Part shown: one piece after another, positions 1-6,034 of the stretch
Position numbering within the stretch: the first letter of the stretch is position 1
How the letters are laid out: each line of letters starts with the position of its first letter
Origin: Ignavibacteria bacterium
GTDB lineage: Bacteria > Bacteroidota > Ignavibacteria > Tepidaquicellales > Tepidaquicellaceae
Length of the DNA stretch: 8,321 bases
Direction: 5' to 3'
Assembly: GCA_018058125.1 (NCBI GenBank)
Contig: JAGPCH010000042.1
Span: forward strand, 1-8,321
Notes under the pieces: generated by a model
Told to the model about the DNA's origin: nothing
Database searches by the model: none
What the model saw: the letters and a program-made list of their open reading frames with translations, nothing else
Program-made: the position numbers and the translations under genes

Positions 1-1
1 G

Positions 2-136
2 AACAATAACAGCAAGACAGAATACAAAGTCAATCATTCAGTAAGTGTTAAATCAATTATAGATTATTGCATAGAATTAATTGAAGAAAATAAAATGAAT
101 TATGTTGAAAAATTTGAAGAGCTAAAAATTTATTGA
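2..136 (+). CDS. C-terminal end of an unidentified protein (5' end outside the window)
   Basis: The frame beginning at base 2 is open from the window edge to a TGA at 134-136, giving 44 residues that end in FEELKIY. The piece is rich in Lys, Glu, Asn and Ile and has a probable amphipathic helix around SIIDYCIELIEEN, a normal soluble-protein composition. No family motif is visible, so no function is given. It is called because a 44-codon stop-free run at this AT content is moderately unlikely by chance and because it is on the same strand as the esterase further right. It could still be a chance frame: there is no start and no homology evidence. It converges on the minus-strand tRNA-Arg. Confidence 0.45.
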   Translation, partial: NNNSKTEYKVNHSVSVKSIIDYCIELIEENKMNYVEKFEELKIY

Positions 137-341
137 AATAAAATCCTATACTTATCAGATCTGACAGATAAAAAGATCGAAAAGATATAATCCCAATTCA
201 AAAATTTATGACTCCAAAAATACACCGAAAAGTTCGTTAACTTAATGTCTTTAGCCACAAATGCTTCCCCTTTAAAGTATTTGTTTCGGTTGATACAAAA
301 ACGCAATTCAATATTTGTATAACAGCGTTTTCATTTTCCTG
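137..341. other. Spacer with no convincing gene
   Basis: This stretch lies between the end of the left-edge frame and tRNA-Arg. It holds the probable tRNA-Arg terminator (298-331), a second overlapping inverted repeat (293-299 with 314-320), and a 10-bp perfect palindrome TCAGATCTGA at 155-164. A stop-free minus-strand frame of 66 codons (133-330) has a GTG at 256-258 preceded by a purine run. A 25-codon ATG frame lies on the plus strand at 245-322. Neither resembles a known protein, and both overlap the hairpins, so no gene is called here. Confidence 0.5.
298..331 (-). terminator. Probable intrinsic terminator of tRNA-Arg
   Basis: AAAACGC (298-304) and GCGTTTT (325-331) form a 7-bp stem. 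On the minus strand the stem's 3' arm runs into a T tract (GCGTTTTTGT), 11 bases after the tRNA 3' end. Only three pairs are G-C and the loop is 20 nt, so the hairpin is weak. It could also act in the plus direction for the left-edge gene, where the arm continues as TTTTCATTTT. Confidence 0.5.
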
Positions 342-413
342 TACCCCGTAGAAGATTCGAACTTCTAAAGACAGATTCGTAGTCTGTTGGTTTATCCATT
401 AGCCTAACGGGGC
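342..413 (-). tRNA. tRNA-Arg, anticodon ACG
   Basis: A complete 72-nt cloverleaf can be folded by hand on the minus strand: acceptor GCCCCGT with ACGGGGT, anticodon stem ACAGA/TCTGT with loop CTACGAA, T stem AGAAG/CTTCT with loop TTCGAAT, discriminator A73, and no encoded CCA. The anticodon ACG is at 378-380. A34 would be converted to inosine by TadA so that it reads CGU, CGC and CGA. A20 and C35, the main arginine identity bases, are present. Two weak points are a G1-U72 wobble at the acceptor end and a C12/A23 mismatch in the D stem (GGCT against AACC). It stands alone and is divergent from the esterase gene. Confidence 0.93.
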
Positions 414-453
414 AATTACAATTACAAATCACAAATTACAAATTACAAATTAC
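414..453. repeat. Heptamer tandem repeat, unit AAATTAC
   Basis: Six units run in a row: AATTAC twice (414-425), AAATCAC once (426-432) and AAATTAC three times (433-453). The array begins at the base next to the tRNA-Arg 5' end, so it fills the place where the tRNA promoter should be. Read on the minus strand each unit gives GTAATTT, so TAATTTG recurs every 7 bp. It matches two other arrays in this window in period and base composition, but not in sequence. Confidence 0.85.
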
Positions 454-605
454 GGATAGAAATTAATTTTAATTAATTAAATTTTAAAGGTTAATCTTAT
501 TGTGTTTATTGAATACAATTAACTCTTCTCTTCGCTTAAGGATGGAGGAGTTGTTAATAAATTTACTTTTCAAATCATAATTCGGATATTCATAAAAATT
601 TTAAA
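454..605. other. Leader region of the esterase gene
   Basis: This AT-rich spacer separates tRNA-Arg from the esterase. It contains a run made almost only of A and T (462-487), a possible -10 element TACAAT at 515-520 without a good -35 partner, and a hairpin at 521-552. A 12-codon ATG frame at 542-580 is too short to call. No Shine-Dalgarno sequence lies next to the esterase start at 606. Confidence 0.4.
521..552 (+). promoter_or_regulatory. Pyrimidine/purine hairpin in the esterase leader
   Basis: AACTCTTCT (521-529) pairs with GGAGGAGTT (544-552) over 9 bp, with two G-U pairs and a 14-nt loop. It lies 53 bases before the esterase start and buries the only Shine-Dalgarno-like run of the spacer. 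No T tract follows, so it is not a simple terminator. A role is not established. Confidence 0.3.
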
Positions 606-1256
606 TTGAATATTAGAGATCACTCAATTGTTATAGAAAAAACTGCACGGTATTATTCAAATGATCCCATCAGTAAAAAAATTACCACTGCTTGGATAGT
701 CATTCACGGCTACGCTCAGCTTGCTAAAGATTTTATTAAAGAATTTGAATTTCTATCAGGACCTGATGCTCTGATTGTGGCTCCGGAAGGTCTGTCTAAA
801 TTCTATTCAAAGAGTAATCCCGCTGCATCATGGATGACCAAAGAAGACAGAGCAAACGAGATCAGTGATTATATTAATTATCTCGAAAAAGTATTTACGG
901 AAGTTAATAATTTATATGATCTGACTTCTTCCGAAATTAATCTTCTCGGCTTCTCACAGGGAGTACATACTGCAACCCGCTGGTTCATTAAAAGCCAATA
1001 TCATTTTGATAAACTTATCCTGTGTTCATCTGATTTTCCAAAGGACGCAGACTTTCAGGCATTAAAAGAAAAGTTAACACGTTCCGATCTATACTATCTT
1101 CAGGGAGGAAATGACAGGATCACTACTCCTGAAAGATTTGTAGATAATATAAATTTAATCAGATCAAATGGAATCTGTGTAAATGATATCTATTTTGATG
1201 GACAACATGAAATAAACCCTGAAGCAATTTTAAAAGTAAATCTTACGGGTAAATAA
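606..1256 (+). CDS. Alpha/beta-hydrolase, carboxylesterase/phospholipase type
   Basis: The 216-residue product has the size and order of motifs of the small serine esterase (phospholipase/carboxylesterase) group of alpha/beta hydrolases. The nucleophile elbow is GFSQG with Ser117, the acid is probably Asp170 in GGNDRITTPE, and the histidine is probably His201 in DGQHEINPE. HGY at 34-36 would form the oxyanion hole. The segments APEGLSKFY and ASWMTKEDR are those I know from esterases of Bacteroidota-like bacteria. There is no signal peptide or membrane segment, so it is probably cytoplasmic. The likely reaction is hydrolysis of short carboxylic esters; the natural substrate cannot be told. The frame has no ATG or GTG between the upstream stop at 558-560 and the conserved part, so the TTG at 606 is taken as the start, giving an N-terminus of usual length. 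It is a single gene, divergent from tRNA-Arg and convergent with the sigma factor. Confidence 0.85.
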   Translation: MNIRDHSIVIEKTARYYSNDPISKKITTAWIVIHGYAQLAKDFIKEFEFLSGPDALIVAPEGLSKFYSKSNPAASWMTKEDRANEISDYINYLEKVFTEVNNLYDLTSSEINLLGFSQGVHTATRWFIKSQYHFDKLILCSSDFPKDADFQALKEKLTRSDLYYLQGGNDRITTPERFVDNINLIRSNGICVNDIYFDGQHEINPEAILKVNLTGK

Positions 1257-1257
1257 A

Positions 1258-1289
1258 AAACCATCCTGTATATAAATACAAAATGGTTT
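1258..1289 (-). terminator. Intrinsic terminator of the PIN-sigma unit
   Basis: AAACCAT (1258-1264) pairs with ATGGTTT (1283-1289). Inside this, TGTAT (1267-1271) pairs with ATACA (1276-1280) around an ATAA loop, leaving a CC/AA internal loop. On the minus strand the arm is followed by a T-rich run (TTTTTTATTT), as expected for transcription coming from the sigma gene. The T tract falls on the esterase stop codon. In the plus direction the arm ends in only three Ts, so stopping of the esterase transcript would be weak. Confidence 0.65.
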
Positions 1290-1299
1290 CAATAAAATT

Positions 1300-1334
1300 A
1301 AATCAAAAATCAAAGATCCAAAATCAAAGATCTG
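1300..1334. repeat. Heptamer tandem repeat, unit AAATCAA/AGATCCA
   Basis: Five heptamers in register: AAATCAA, AAATCAA, AGATCCA, AAATCAA, AGATCTG. Seen as a longer unit, AAAATCAAAGATC occurs twice with a 14-bp period. The array fills most of the space between the sigma stop codon and its terminator hairpin. Confidence 0.75.
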
Positions 1335-1336
1335 AA

Positions 1337-2194
1337 TTACTGTCCCAGATAAGCTTTCAGCGCTTTACTTCTCGAAGCCTGTCTTAATCTTCTGATAGCT
1401 TTCTCTTTTATCTGTCTGACTCTTTCGCGAGTAAGTTTATATTTATCTCCGATCTCTTCAAGTGTAAGCGGATTCTCTTTTTCCAATCCGTAATACAACT
1501 TCACAACTTCTTTTTCTCTTTGCGATAAAGTATCCAGAGCTCTGTCAATTTCAATTCTCAATGAATCTTTCAGCAAAGCAACGTCCGGCATCTTTTCCTG
1601 TTTATCAGGCATGATATCAATAAGCTTTGTATCTTCACCGTGTATGCTTGGAGCGTCCATTGAAACGTGTCCGCCCGAATTTTTCAGAGTTTCCTGAACT
1701 TCATAAACACTCATATCAAGTTTCTCAGCGATCTCAAGTACGTTTGGCACTCTCTCATTCTTCTGCTCTAATTCGCTGATTGTCTTTGCGATCTTGCTCT
1801 TTTGCTGTACAATATTCAAAGGTAATCTTACGACTCTTGACTGTTCTGCTAATGCCTGAAGTATTGACTGTCTGATCCACCATACTGCATAAGATATAAA
1901 TTTAAATCCTCTTGTCTCGTCAAATTTTTTCGCAGCTTTTATCAAACCTAAATTTCCTTCATTGATCAGATCATTTAATGACAAACCCTGATTCTGATAT
2001 TGCTTAGCCACACTCACAACGAATCTGAGATTTGCTTTTACAAGCAGATCAAGCGCTTTCTTATCTCCCTTTTTTATTCTTTTCGCACAATCAATTTCCT
2101 GTCCTACAGTCAGAGGAGTAGTCTTGCTGATCTCTTTGAGATATATATCAGTGGACTGATTTTCTCTGCTGGTGTATTGTTTACCTAATTTCAT
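1337..2194 (-). CDS. rpoD: RNA polymerase sigma factor, primary sigma-70 type (RpoD/SigA)
   Basis: This sigma-70 factor of 285 residues directs RNA polymerase core to promoters. Region 1.2 lies at about residues 15-45 ([11 protein letters not shown]). Region 2 lies at 53-120, with core-binding [22 protein letters not shown] and the promoter-melting and -10 recognition segment [20 protein letters not shown]. Region 3 covers about 121-200. Region 4 covers 213-280, with the -35 helix-turn-helix [20 protein letters not shown] and EKAIRRLR. Region 1.1 and the long non-conserved insert of E. coli RpoD are missing. This matches the short primary sigma of Bacteroidota and relatives (about 285-290 residues), so it is probably the housekeeping factor; a group 2 paralogue cannot be excluded. 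The ATG lies one base after the PIN gene stop and has no Shine-Dalgarno sequence. The two genes are therefore probably co-transcribed, and translation may be coupled. Confidence 0.93.
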   Translation of the reverse strand: MKLGKQYTSRENQSTDIYLKEISKTTPLTVGQEIDCAKRIKKGDKKALDLLVKANLRFVVSVAKQYQNQGLSLNDLINEGNLGLIKAAKKFDETRGFKFISYAVWWIRQSILQALAEQSRVVRLPLNIVQQKSKIAKTISELEQKNERVPNVLEIAEKLDMSVYEVQETLKNSGGHVSMDAPSIHGEDTKLIDIMPDKQEKMPDVALLKDSLRIEIDRALDTLSQREKEVVKLYYGLEKENPLTLEEIGDKYKLTRERVRQIKEKAIRRLRQASRSKALKAYLGQ

Positions 2195-2195
2195 G

Positions 2196-2663
2196 TTATA
2201 AAATTTTAACTTTTTTAAAAATTGCTTCCGGAGTGTCGTATTTAAGGATCAGATCTGTATTTATTATTTTGACATCAAATATTTTTGAAATGTCTTTATA
2301 TCTTTTTCCTTTTGACGTACATAACGGGAGTTTGGTTTCCGAACACATTGCTATTAAAAGTGCATCCCTGTATGTGTTTCCGGTTTTTTTATTTTTAACT
2401 GCCTTCATTATCTCGGCTATCTTTACTGAATATCTGAATGGAATTCCGAGTACTCCAATACCATTAAAAACATTCTTTGTTTCCGCCATCTGCTGATCAT
2501 CCTTACATATTGCAAATACTTCTGATGCATTAATTACAGAAGTATAGCATCCCTGAAAAATTTTTCTGCTTTTATCAAGCAATGATATCTGATCTTTATG
2601 TTTTCCTTTAATATGTTCAAAAAAAACATCTGTATCAAAAAATATTTCAAATTTATATTTCAG
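2196..2663 (-). CDS. PIN-domain protein, putative ribonuclease; probable CTG start
   Basis: From CTG at 2661-2663 this gives 155 residues with a PIN-like layout. Residues 1-12 read (M)[11 protein letters not shown], where Asp10 of DTD is the first metal ligand. Glu48 in INASEVF is the second, and Asp100 in YRDALLIAM the third. The place of the usual fourth acidic or Asn residue (TxN/TxD) is TSK, so that site is altered. PIN domains cut RNA with Mg2+ or Mn2+, often as VapC toxins; here activity is inferred and may be reduced. The frame is open only from 2672 (stop at 2673-2675) and contains no ATG or GTG before the conserved region. A TTG at 2580-2582 is the only conventional start, but it would remove the first 27 residues including the catalytic DTD. 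No antitoxin gene fits between it and the rplW terminator. It is followed at once by the sigma factor gene. Confidence 0.72.
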   Translation of the reverse strand: MKYKFEIFFDTDVFFEHIKGKHKDQISLLDKSRKIFQGCYTSVINASEVFAICKDDQQMAETKNVFNGIGVLGIPFRYSVKIAEIMKAVKNKKTGNTYRDALLIAMCSETKLPLCTSKGKRYKDISKIFDVKIINTDLILKYDTPEAIFKKVKIL

Positions 2664-2724
2664 GCTGTAAATTTAATTTCTTATTTTTAAAGAACACAGA
2701 TATTAATTAACCATTTTAACTACT

Positions 2725-2755
2725 AAAAGCCCGACGACTTTATCACCGGGCTTTT
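2725..2755 (-). terminator. Intrinsic terminator after rplW
   Basis: AAAAGCCCG (2725-2733) and CGGGCTTTT (2747-2755) form a perfect 9-bp stem with five G-C pairs and a 13-nt loop. The minus-strand arm ends in TTTT. It lies 31 bases after the rplW stop codon and closes the fusA-to-rplW unit. It is the strongest hairpin in the window. As a near-perfect palindrome it could also stop transcription from the other side. Confidence 0.85.
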
Positions 2756-2786
2756 GCACATTATTTATGTATAGATCTGGATCCTG

Positions 2787-3083
2787 CTATTCTATATTAC
2801 CCAGTAATTCGATTTTGTCCTCTTTATGCAAAGTGACTATAGCCTTTTTTCTGTCAGCCCGGTATCCTTCAAATCTGCCTTTCCTGGTCATCTGAGATTT
2901 TTTCTTACCCTTTAAAACCAGAGTTCTGACATGTGAAACCCTTACATTGAATTTTTTTTCAACTGCTCTCTTGATCTCAATCTTGTTCGATTTTATTCCA
3001 ACTTCAAAAGAATACTGATTCAGGGTCTCCTGAAGCAATGTATTCTTTTCGGTTATTAACGGTTTTACTAATATTGTTTTCAT
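2787..3083 (-). CDS. rplW: 50S ribosomal protein L23
   Basis: The 98-residue product is a normal-length L23 (uL23), which binds 23S rRNA domain III at the peptide exit and serves as a docking site for trigger factor and SRP. The N-terminal LVKPLITEKNTLL is the family's typical start, and FEVGIKSNKIEIKRAVEKKF is the conserved helix. The basic extended loop follows at about residues 57-80 (VLKGKKKSQMTRKGR). The ATG is 45 bases after rplD and is preceded by AT-rich sequence without a clear Shine-Dalgarno motif. It is the last gene of the cluster: a terminator follows instead of rplB. Confidence 0.96.
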   Translation of the reverse strand: MKTILVKPLITEKNTLLQETLNQYSFEVGIKSNKIEIKRAVEKKFNVRVSHVRTLVLKGKKKSQMTRKGRFEGYRADRKKAIVTLHKEDKIELLGNIE

Positions 3084-3128
3084 AAAAAATTAAAACTCTT
3101 TTTTAAATTAAAATATATAATTGAAAAA

Positions 3129-3758
3129 TTAATTGATCAGGCTTTTGCACAAAACATCAATAGCTGATTTCTGCATAAGTATAAGCTTGTTATTAAGTAG
3201 ATCATAAGTCGCTGCCTTATCCGAGATCAGTACATTCAATTTTGGAAGATTTCTTCCTGACTTATATACATTATCATTCTTTTCTGAAACTAAAAGGAGA
3301 GTCTTCTTTTCATCAATCTTAAGTGATTTGAGAATGTTGGCAAGATCCTTTGTTTTAGGAGCTTCAAAAGAAAAATCTTCAATTATCATGATTTCATTTT
3401 CTTTAGCTTTAAAACTAAGAGCGCTCTTACGTGCTAATCTCGCTGCCTTTTTAGGAATGCTTAATTTATATGTGTGAGGTACCGGTCCGAAAATATTACC
3501 TCCGCCCACCATGATTGGTGATCTGCTTGTACCCTGTCTTGCACGTCCTGTACCTTTTTGTCTGAATGGTTTTTTACCGCCACCTCTGACTTCGCTTCTG
3601 CCCTTTGTCTTACTAGTACCTTGTCTCTGATTAGAGAGATAAGTTCTGACAGACTGATAGATAAGATGCTGATTTGGTTCTATCGCAAATACTTCTTCTG
3701 GTAAGCTCACCGTTTCTCCGGATTCCGAACCATCGAGTTTATAAACTTTTAATTCCAT
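3129..3758 (-). CDS. rplD: 50S ribosomal protein L4
   Basis: The product is a 209-residue L4 (uL4). A globular part sits on 23S rRNA domain I and a long basic loop reaches into the exit tunnel. That loop is clear at about residues 46-91, with GRSEVRGGGKKPFRQKGTGRARQ broken by conserved glycines and ending in GGGNIFGP. The C-terminal half has the usual helix-strand pattern (KDLANILKSLKI, LNVLISDKAATYDLL). Its ATG is two bases after the rplC stop, without a Shine-Dalgarno sequence, so translational coupling is likely. In E. coli L4 represses the S10 operon; no equivalent leader can be identified here. Confidence 0.96.
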   Translation of the reverse strand: MELKVYKLDGSESGETVSLPEEVFAIEPNQHLIYQSVRTYLSNQRQGTSKTKGRSEVRGGGKKPFRQKGTGRARQGTSRSPIMVGGGNIFGPVPHTYKLSIPKKAARLARKSALSFKAKENEIMIIEDFSFEAPKTKDLANILKSLKIDEKKTLLLVSEKNDNVYKSGRNLPKLNVLISDKAATYDLLNNKLILMQKSAIDVLCKSLIN

Positions 3759-3760
3759 TA

Positions 3761-4381
3761 TTATTTTTTATAGATTTCAACAATACCAGAAATAGCTCCA
3801 GGTACTGCTCCTTTGATTAAAATAAGATTTGAATCGTTGAAAATTTTTATCACTTTAAGATTTCTTACGGAAATAGTGTCATTTCCCATTCTTCCGGCCA
3901 TTCTCTGACCTTTGAATACTCTTGAAGGATACGAACTTCCTCCGATAGATCCAGGGGCTCTCTGTCTGTCACTCTGACCGTGTGTTCTCTGACCACCGGC
4001 AAAACCGTGACGTCTGACAACACCCTGAAAACCTTTACCTTTGGAAACTCCTGTTACTTTTACAGTATCGCCTTCTTTAAAAAGATCAACATTAACTGTA
4101 TCGCCTTCTTTAAGATCACCGACCGGAAAATCCCTGAATTCCTTCAGATGTCTAAGCATTGGTGTCTTGGCTTTCTTAAACTTTCCTGCCAGCGGCTTTG
4201 TAGTATTCTTTTCTTTTTTTTCTTCAAATCCAAACTGGATTGCTTCATAACCGTCTTTTTCTTTAGTACGGATCTGAGTAATGTAACACGGTCCTGCTTC
4301 AATAACTGTGCAGGGAACTGCAACACCATCGGGCTGAAATACAGTCGTCATCCCGATTTTTTTTCCTAAAATACCTGTCAT
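3761..4381 (-). CDS. rplC: 50S ribosomal protein L3
   Basis: The product is a 206-residue L3 (uL3), an early assembly protein whose central extension reaches close to the peptidyl-transferase centre. The start [13 protein letters not shown] and the block [17 protein letters not shown] are family hallmarks. The central extension (about residues 127-165) reads [20 protein letters not shown], then [19 protein letters not shown]. The [10 protein letters not shown] version, in place of the QNQTPGKVFKG of E. coli, removes the glutamine that PrmB methylates there and is typical of Bacteroidota-like L3. The ATG is 11 bases after rpsJ with no Shine-Dalgarno sequence. Confidence 0.96.
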   Translation of the reverse strand: MTGILGKKIGMTTVFQPDGVAVPCTVIEAGPCYITQIRTKEKDGYEAIQFGFEEKKEKNTTKPLAGKFKKAKTPMLRHLKEFRDFPVGDLKEGDTVNVDLFKEGDTVKVTGVSKGKGFQGVVRRHGFAGGQRTHGQSDRQRAPGSIGGSSYPSRVFKGQRMAGRMGNDTISVRNLKVIKIFNDSNLILIKGAVPGAISGIVEIYKK

Positions 4382-4392
4382 AATTTTTGTAA

Positions 4393-4701
4393 TTATACTT
4401 TAATTTCTATATCTACTCCACCGGGAGGATCTAATTTAGTCAGTGCATCGATCGTCTTGTTTGACGAATTCAGAATGTCTATTAATCTTTTATGTGCACG
4501 GGTCTCAAACTGCTCCCTTGATTTTTTATCAACATGGGGAGACCTTAGTACTGTGTAAATGTTTTTCTTTGTAGGTAACGGTATTGGACCGCTTACGATT
4601 GCACCGGTAGATTTGATCGTTTTGATGATTCTCTCTGTCCATTTATCCAATAAAGAGTGATCGTAAGACTTTAACTTGATTCTGATTTTTTGTGATGCCA
4701 A
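4393..4701 (-). CDS. rpsJ: 30S ribosomal protein S10, TTG start
   Basis: The product is a 102-residue S10 (uS10), a 30S head protein that in many bacteria is also NusE, pairing with NusB in antitermination. The family blocks are all there: [12 protein letters not shown], the loop [20 protein letters not shown], and [15 protein letters not shown], ending in GVDIEIKV. The start codon is TTG at 4699-4701. The only codons between it and the upstream in-frame stop are AAA, AAA, CAA, TTT and AAG, so no other start is possible, and the protein aligns to its natural N-terminus there. There is no Shine-Dalgarno sequence. It lies 37 bases after tuf, with no terminator visible between them. Confidence 0.96.
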   Translation of the reverse strand: MASQKIRIKLKSYDHSLLDKWTERIIKTIKSTGAIVSGPIPLPTKKNIYTVLRSPHVDKKSREQFETRAHKRLIDILNSSNKTIDALTKLDPPGGVDIEIKV

Positions 4702-4738
4702 CTTAAATTGTTTTTTTTATTCTTAAAAATTATAAATA

Positions 4739-5974
4739 TTAGTCTATTATTTTTGTTACAACACCTGCACCAACTGTTCTTCCGCCTTCTCTGATAGCAA
4801 ATTTTAATCCGTCTTCCATAGCAATCGGTGTAATTAATTCGATGACAAGTTTCTCAACGTTATCACCCGGCATTACCATCTGAACTGTCTCTGGCAAGTG
4901 AACTACACCAGTTACGTCTGTTGTTCTGAAATAAAACTGAGGTCTGTAATTAGTACTGAACGGAGTATGTCTTCCACCCTCTTCTTTAGCTAATATATAA
5001 ACCTGAGCTTCAAATTTTTTGTGAGGAGTAATTGATCCTGATTTAGCAAGAACCATTCCTCTTTCAATTTCAGTTTTATCCACACCTCTTAATAATAATC
5101 CGCAGTTGAATCCTGCTACTGCTTCATCCAGTTCTTTATTAAACATCTCTGCACCTGTTACAACTGTCTTTTTCTTTGCACCAAGACCGATCAATTCTAC
5201 TTCCTCACCAACTTTTACTTTACCTCTTTCAATTCTACCAGTTGCTACTGTACCTCTTCCGGTTATTGAGAAAACGTCCTCAACCGGCATCAGGAATGGC
5301 TTATCAATATCTCTTTCAGGTTGCGGGATATATGAATCAACTGCATCCATCAGATTGAATATACACTGTAATCTTTCATCATCAGCTGTAGCTGCCGGAT
5401 CTACTCCTGCTTCCATAGCTTTTAAAGCGCTTCCTCTTACGATTGGAATATCATCCCCCGGATAATCATAGCTGTTCAATATATCTCTTAATTCTGATTC
5501 AACAACTTCTAAAAGTAATTCAGCATCTTCTTCGGTTTTTTCCTGCTGATAAATAATATCAACTTTATTCAGGAATACTGTTAATGCAGGAACCCCTACC
5601 TGTCTTGCAAGAAGGATATGCTCTTTTGTCTGTGGCATTGCTCCGTCAGTTGCAGCAACCACAACAATAGCTCCGTCCATCTGAGCAGCACCTGTGATCA
5701 TATTTTTGATATAATCGGCGTGACCCGGACAATCAACGTGTGCATAGTGTCTCTTTTCTGTTTCATATTCAACGTGAGCAGTTGCAATCGTGATTCCTCT
5801 TGCTCTCTCTTCCGGCGCTTTATCAATTGAATCAAAAGCTCTTACTTTTGAAAAACCTTTTTTTCCCAAAGCCATTGTGATAGCTGCGGTTAATGTTGTC
5901 TTTCCATGGTCAACGTGACCGATTGTTCCTATGTTAATGTGCGGTTTACTAGCACTATATTTCTCTTTAGCCAT
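4739..5974 (-). CDS. tuf: Elongation factor Tu
   Basis: The product is a 411-residue EF-Tu, the GTPase that carries aminoacyl-tRNA to the ribosomal A site. G1 GHVDHGKT is at 19-26, switch I ERARGITI near 56-63, G3 DCPGH at 81-85 with catalytic His85, G4 NKVD at 136-139 and G5 SAL at 182-184. Domains 2 and 3 follow with [19 protein letters not shown] and [11 protein letters not shown]. It is longer than E. coli EF-Tu (394) because of two insertions: one after NKVD (QQEKTEED, about 143-150) and one near 190-200 ([11 protein letters not shown]). The usual GDNVG or GENVG of domain 2 is GFNCG at 288-292. It is the only gene here with a strong Shine-Dalgarno sequence. It follows a tRNA gene, a position that recalls the tRNA-tufB operon of E. 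coli. An ATA codon is present at 5360-5362 (Ile205). Confidence 0.97.
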   Translation of the reverse strand: MAKEKYSASKPHINIGTIGHVDHGKTTLTAAITMALGKKGFSKVRAFDSIDKAPEERARGITIATAHVEYETEKRHYAHVDCPGHADYIKNMITGAAQMDGAIVVVAATDGAMPQTKEHILLARQVGVPALTVFLNKVDIIYQQEKTEEDAELLLEVVESELRDILNSYDYPGDDIPIVRGSALKAMEAGVDPAATADDERLQCIFNLMDAVDSYIPQPERDIDKPFLMPVEDVFSITGRGTVATGRIERGKVKVGEEVELIGLGAKKKTVVTGAEMFNKELDEAVAGFNCGLLLRGVDKTEIERGMVLAKSGSITPHKKFEAQVYILAKEEGGRHTPFSTNYRPQFYFRTTDVTGVVHLPETVQMVMPGDNVEKLVIELITPIAMEDGLKFAIREGGRTVGAGVVTKIID

Positions 5975-5981
5975 TACTTAA

Positions 5982-5989
5982 TTCTCCTT
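5982..5989 (-). promoter_or_regulatory. Strong Shine-Dalgarno sequence of tuf
   Basis: AAGGAGAA on the minus strand leaves 9 bases between AAGGAG and the ATG at 5974, an ideal spacing. None of the other seven gene starts in this window has a comparable motif. Confidence 0.85.
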
Positions 5990-6034
5990 AAAGCTGATTT
6001 ATATTATTAATTAATTATTTTTATTTTTATTGTC

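Noticed and set aside
155..164. Palindrome TCAGATCTGA as an operator
   Set aside because: It is a single 10-bp palindrome in a gene-poor AT-rich stretch, with no promoter or regulator nearby. Chance is enough to explain it.
414..453. CRISPR array or attachment site next to tRNA-Arg
   Set aside because: The units are 6-7 bp with no spacers, and no part of the tRNA 3' end is duplicated elsewhere in the window. No integrase gene is present.
542..580. A 12-codon ATG frame before the esterase
   Set aside because: It is too short to call as a gene. It is mentioned only as a possible leader peptide in the hairpin finding.
2233..2496. An 87-codon plus-strand frame with hydrophobic stretches
   Set aside because: It is antisense to the PIN gene. 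Its apparent hydrophobic character comes from complementing Lys/Asn/Glu codons.
2580..2582. TTG as start of the PIN gene
   Set aside because: It would remove the first 27 residues, including the DTD motif that defines the PIN active site. The upstream CTG is preferred, though not proven.
2196..2663. A VapBC toxin-antitoxin pair
   Set aside because: No antitoxin frame exists in the 61 bases between the rplW terminator and the PIN start, and the downstream gene is a sigma factor. Only an orphan PIN protein can be supported.
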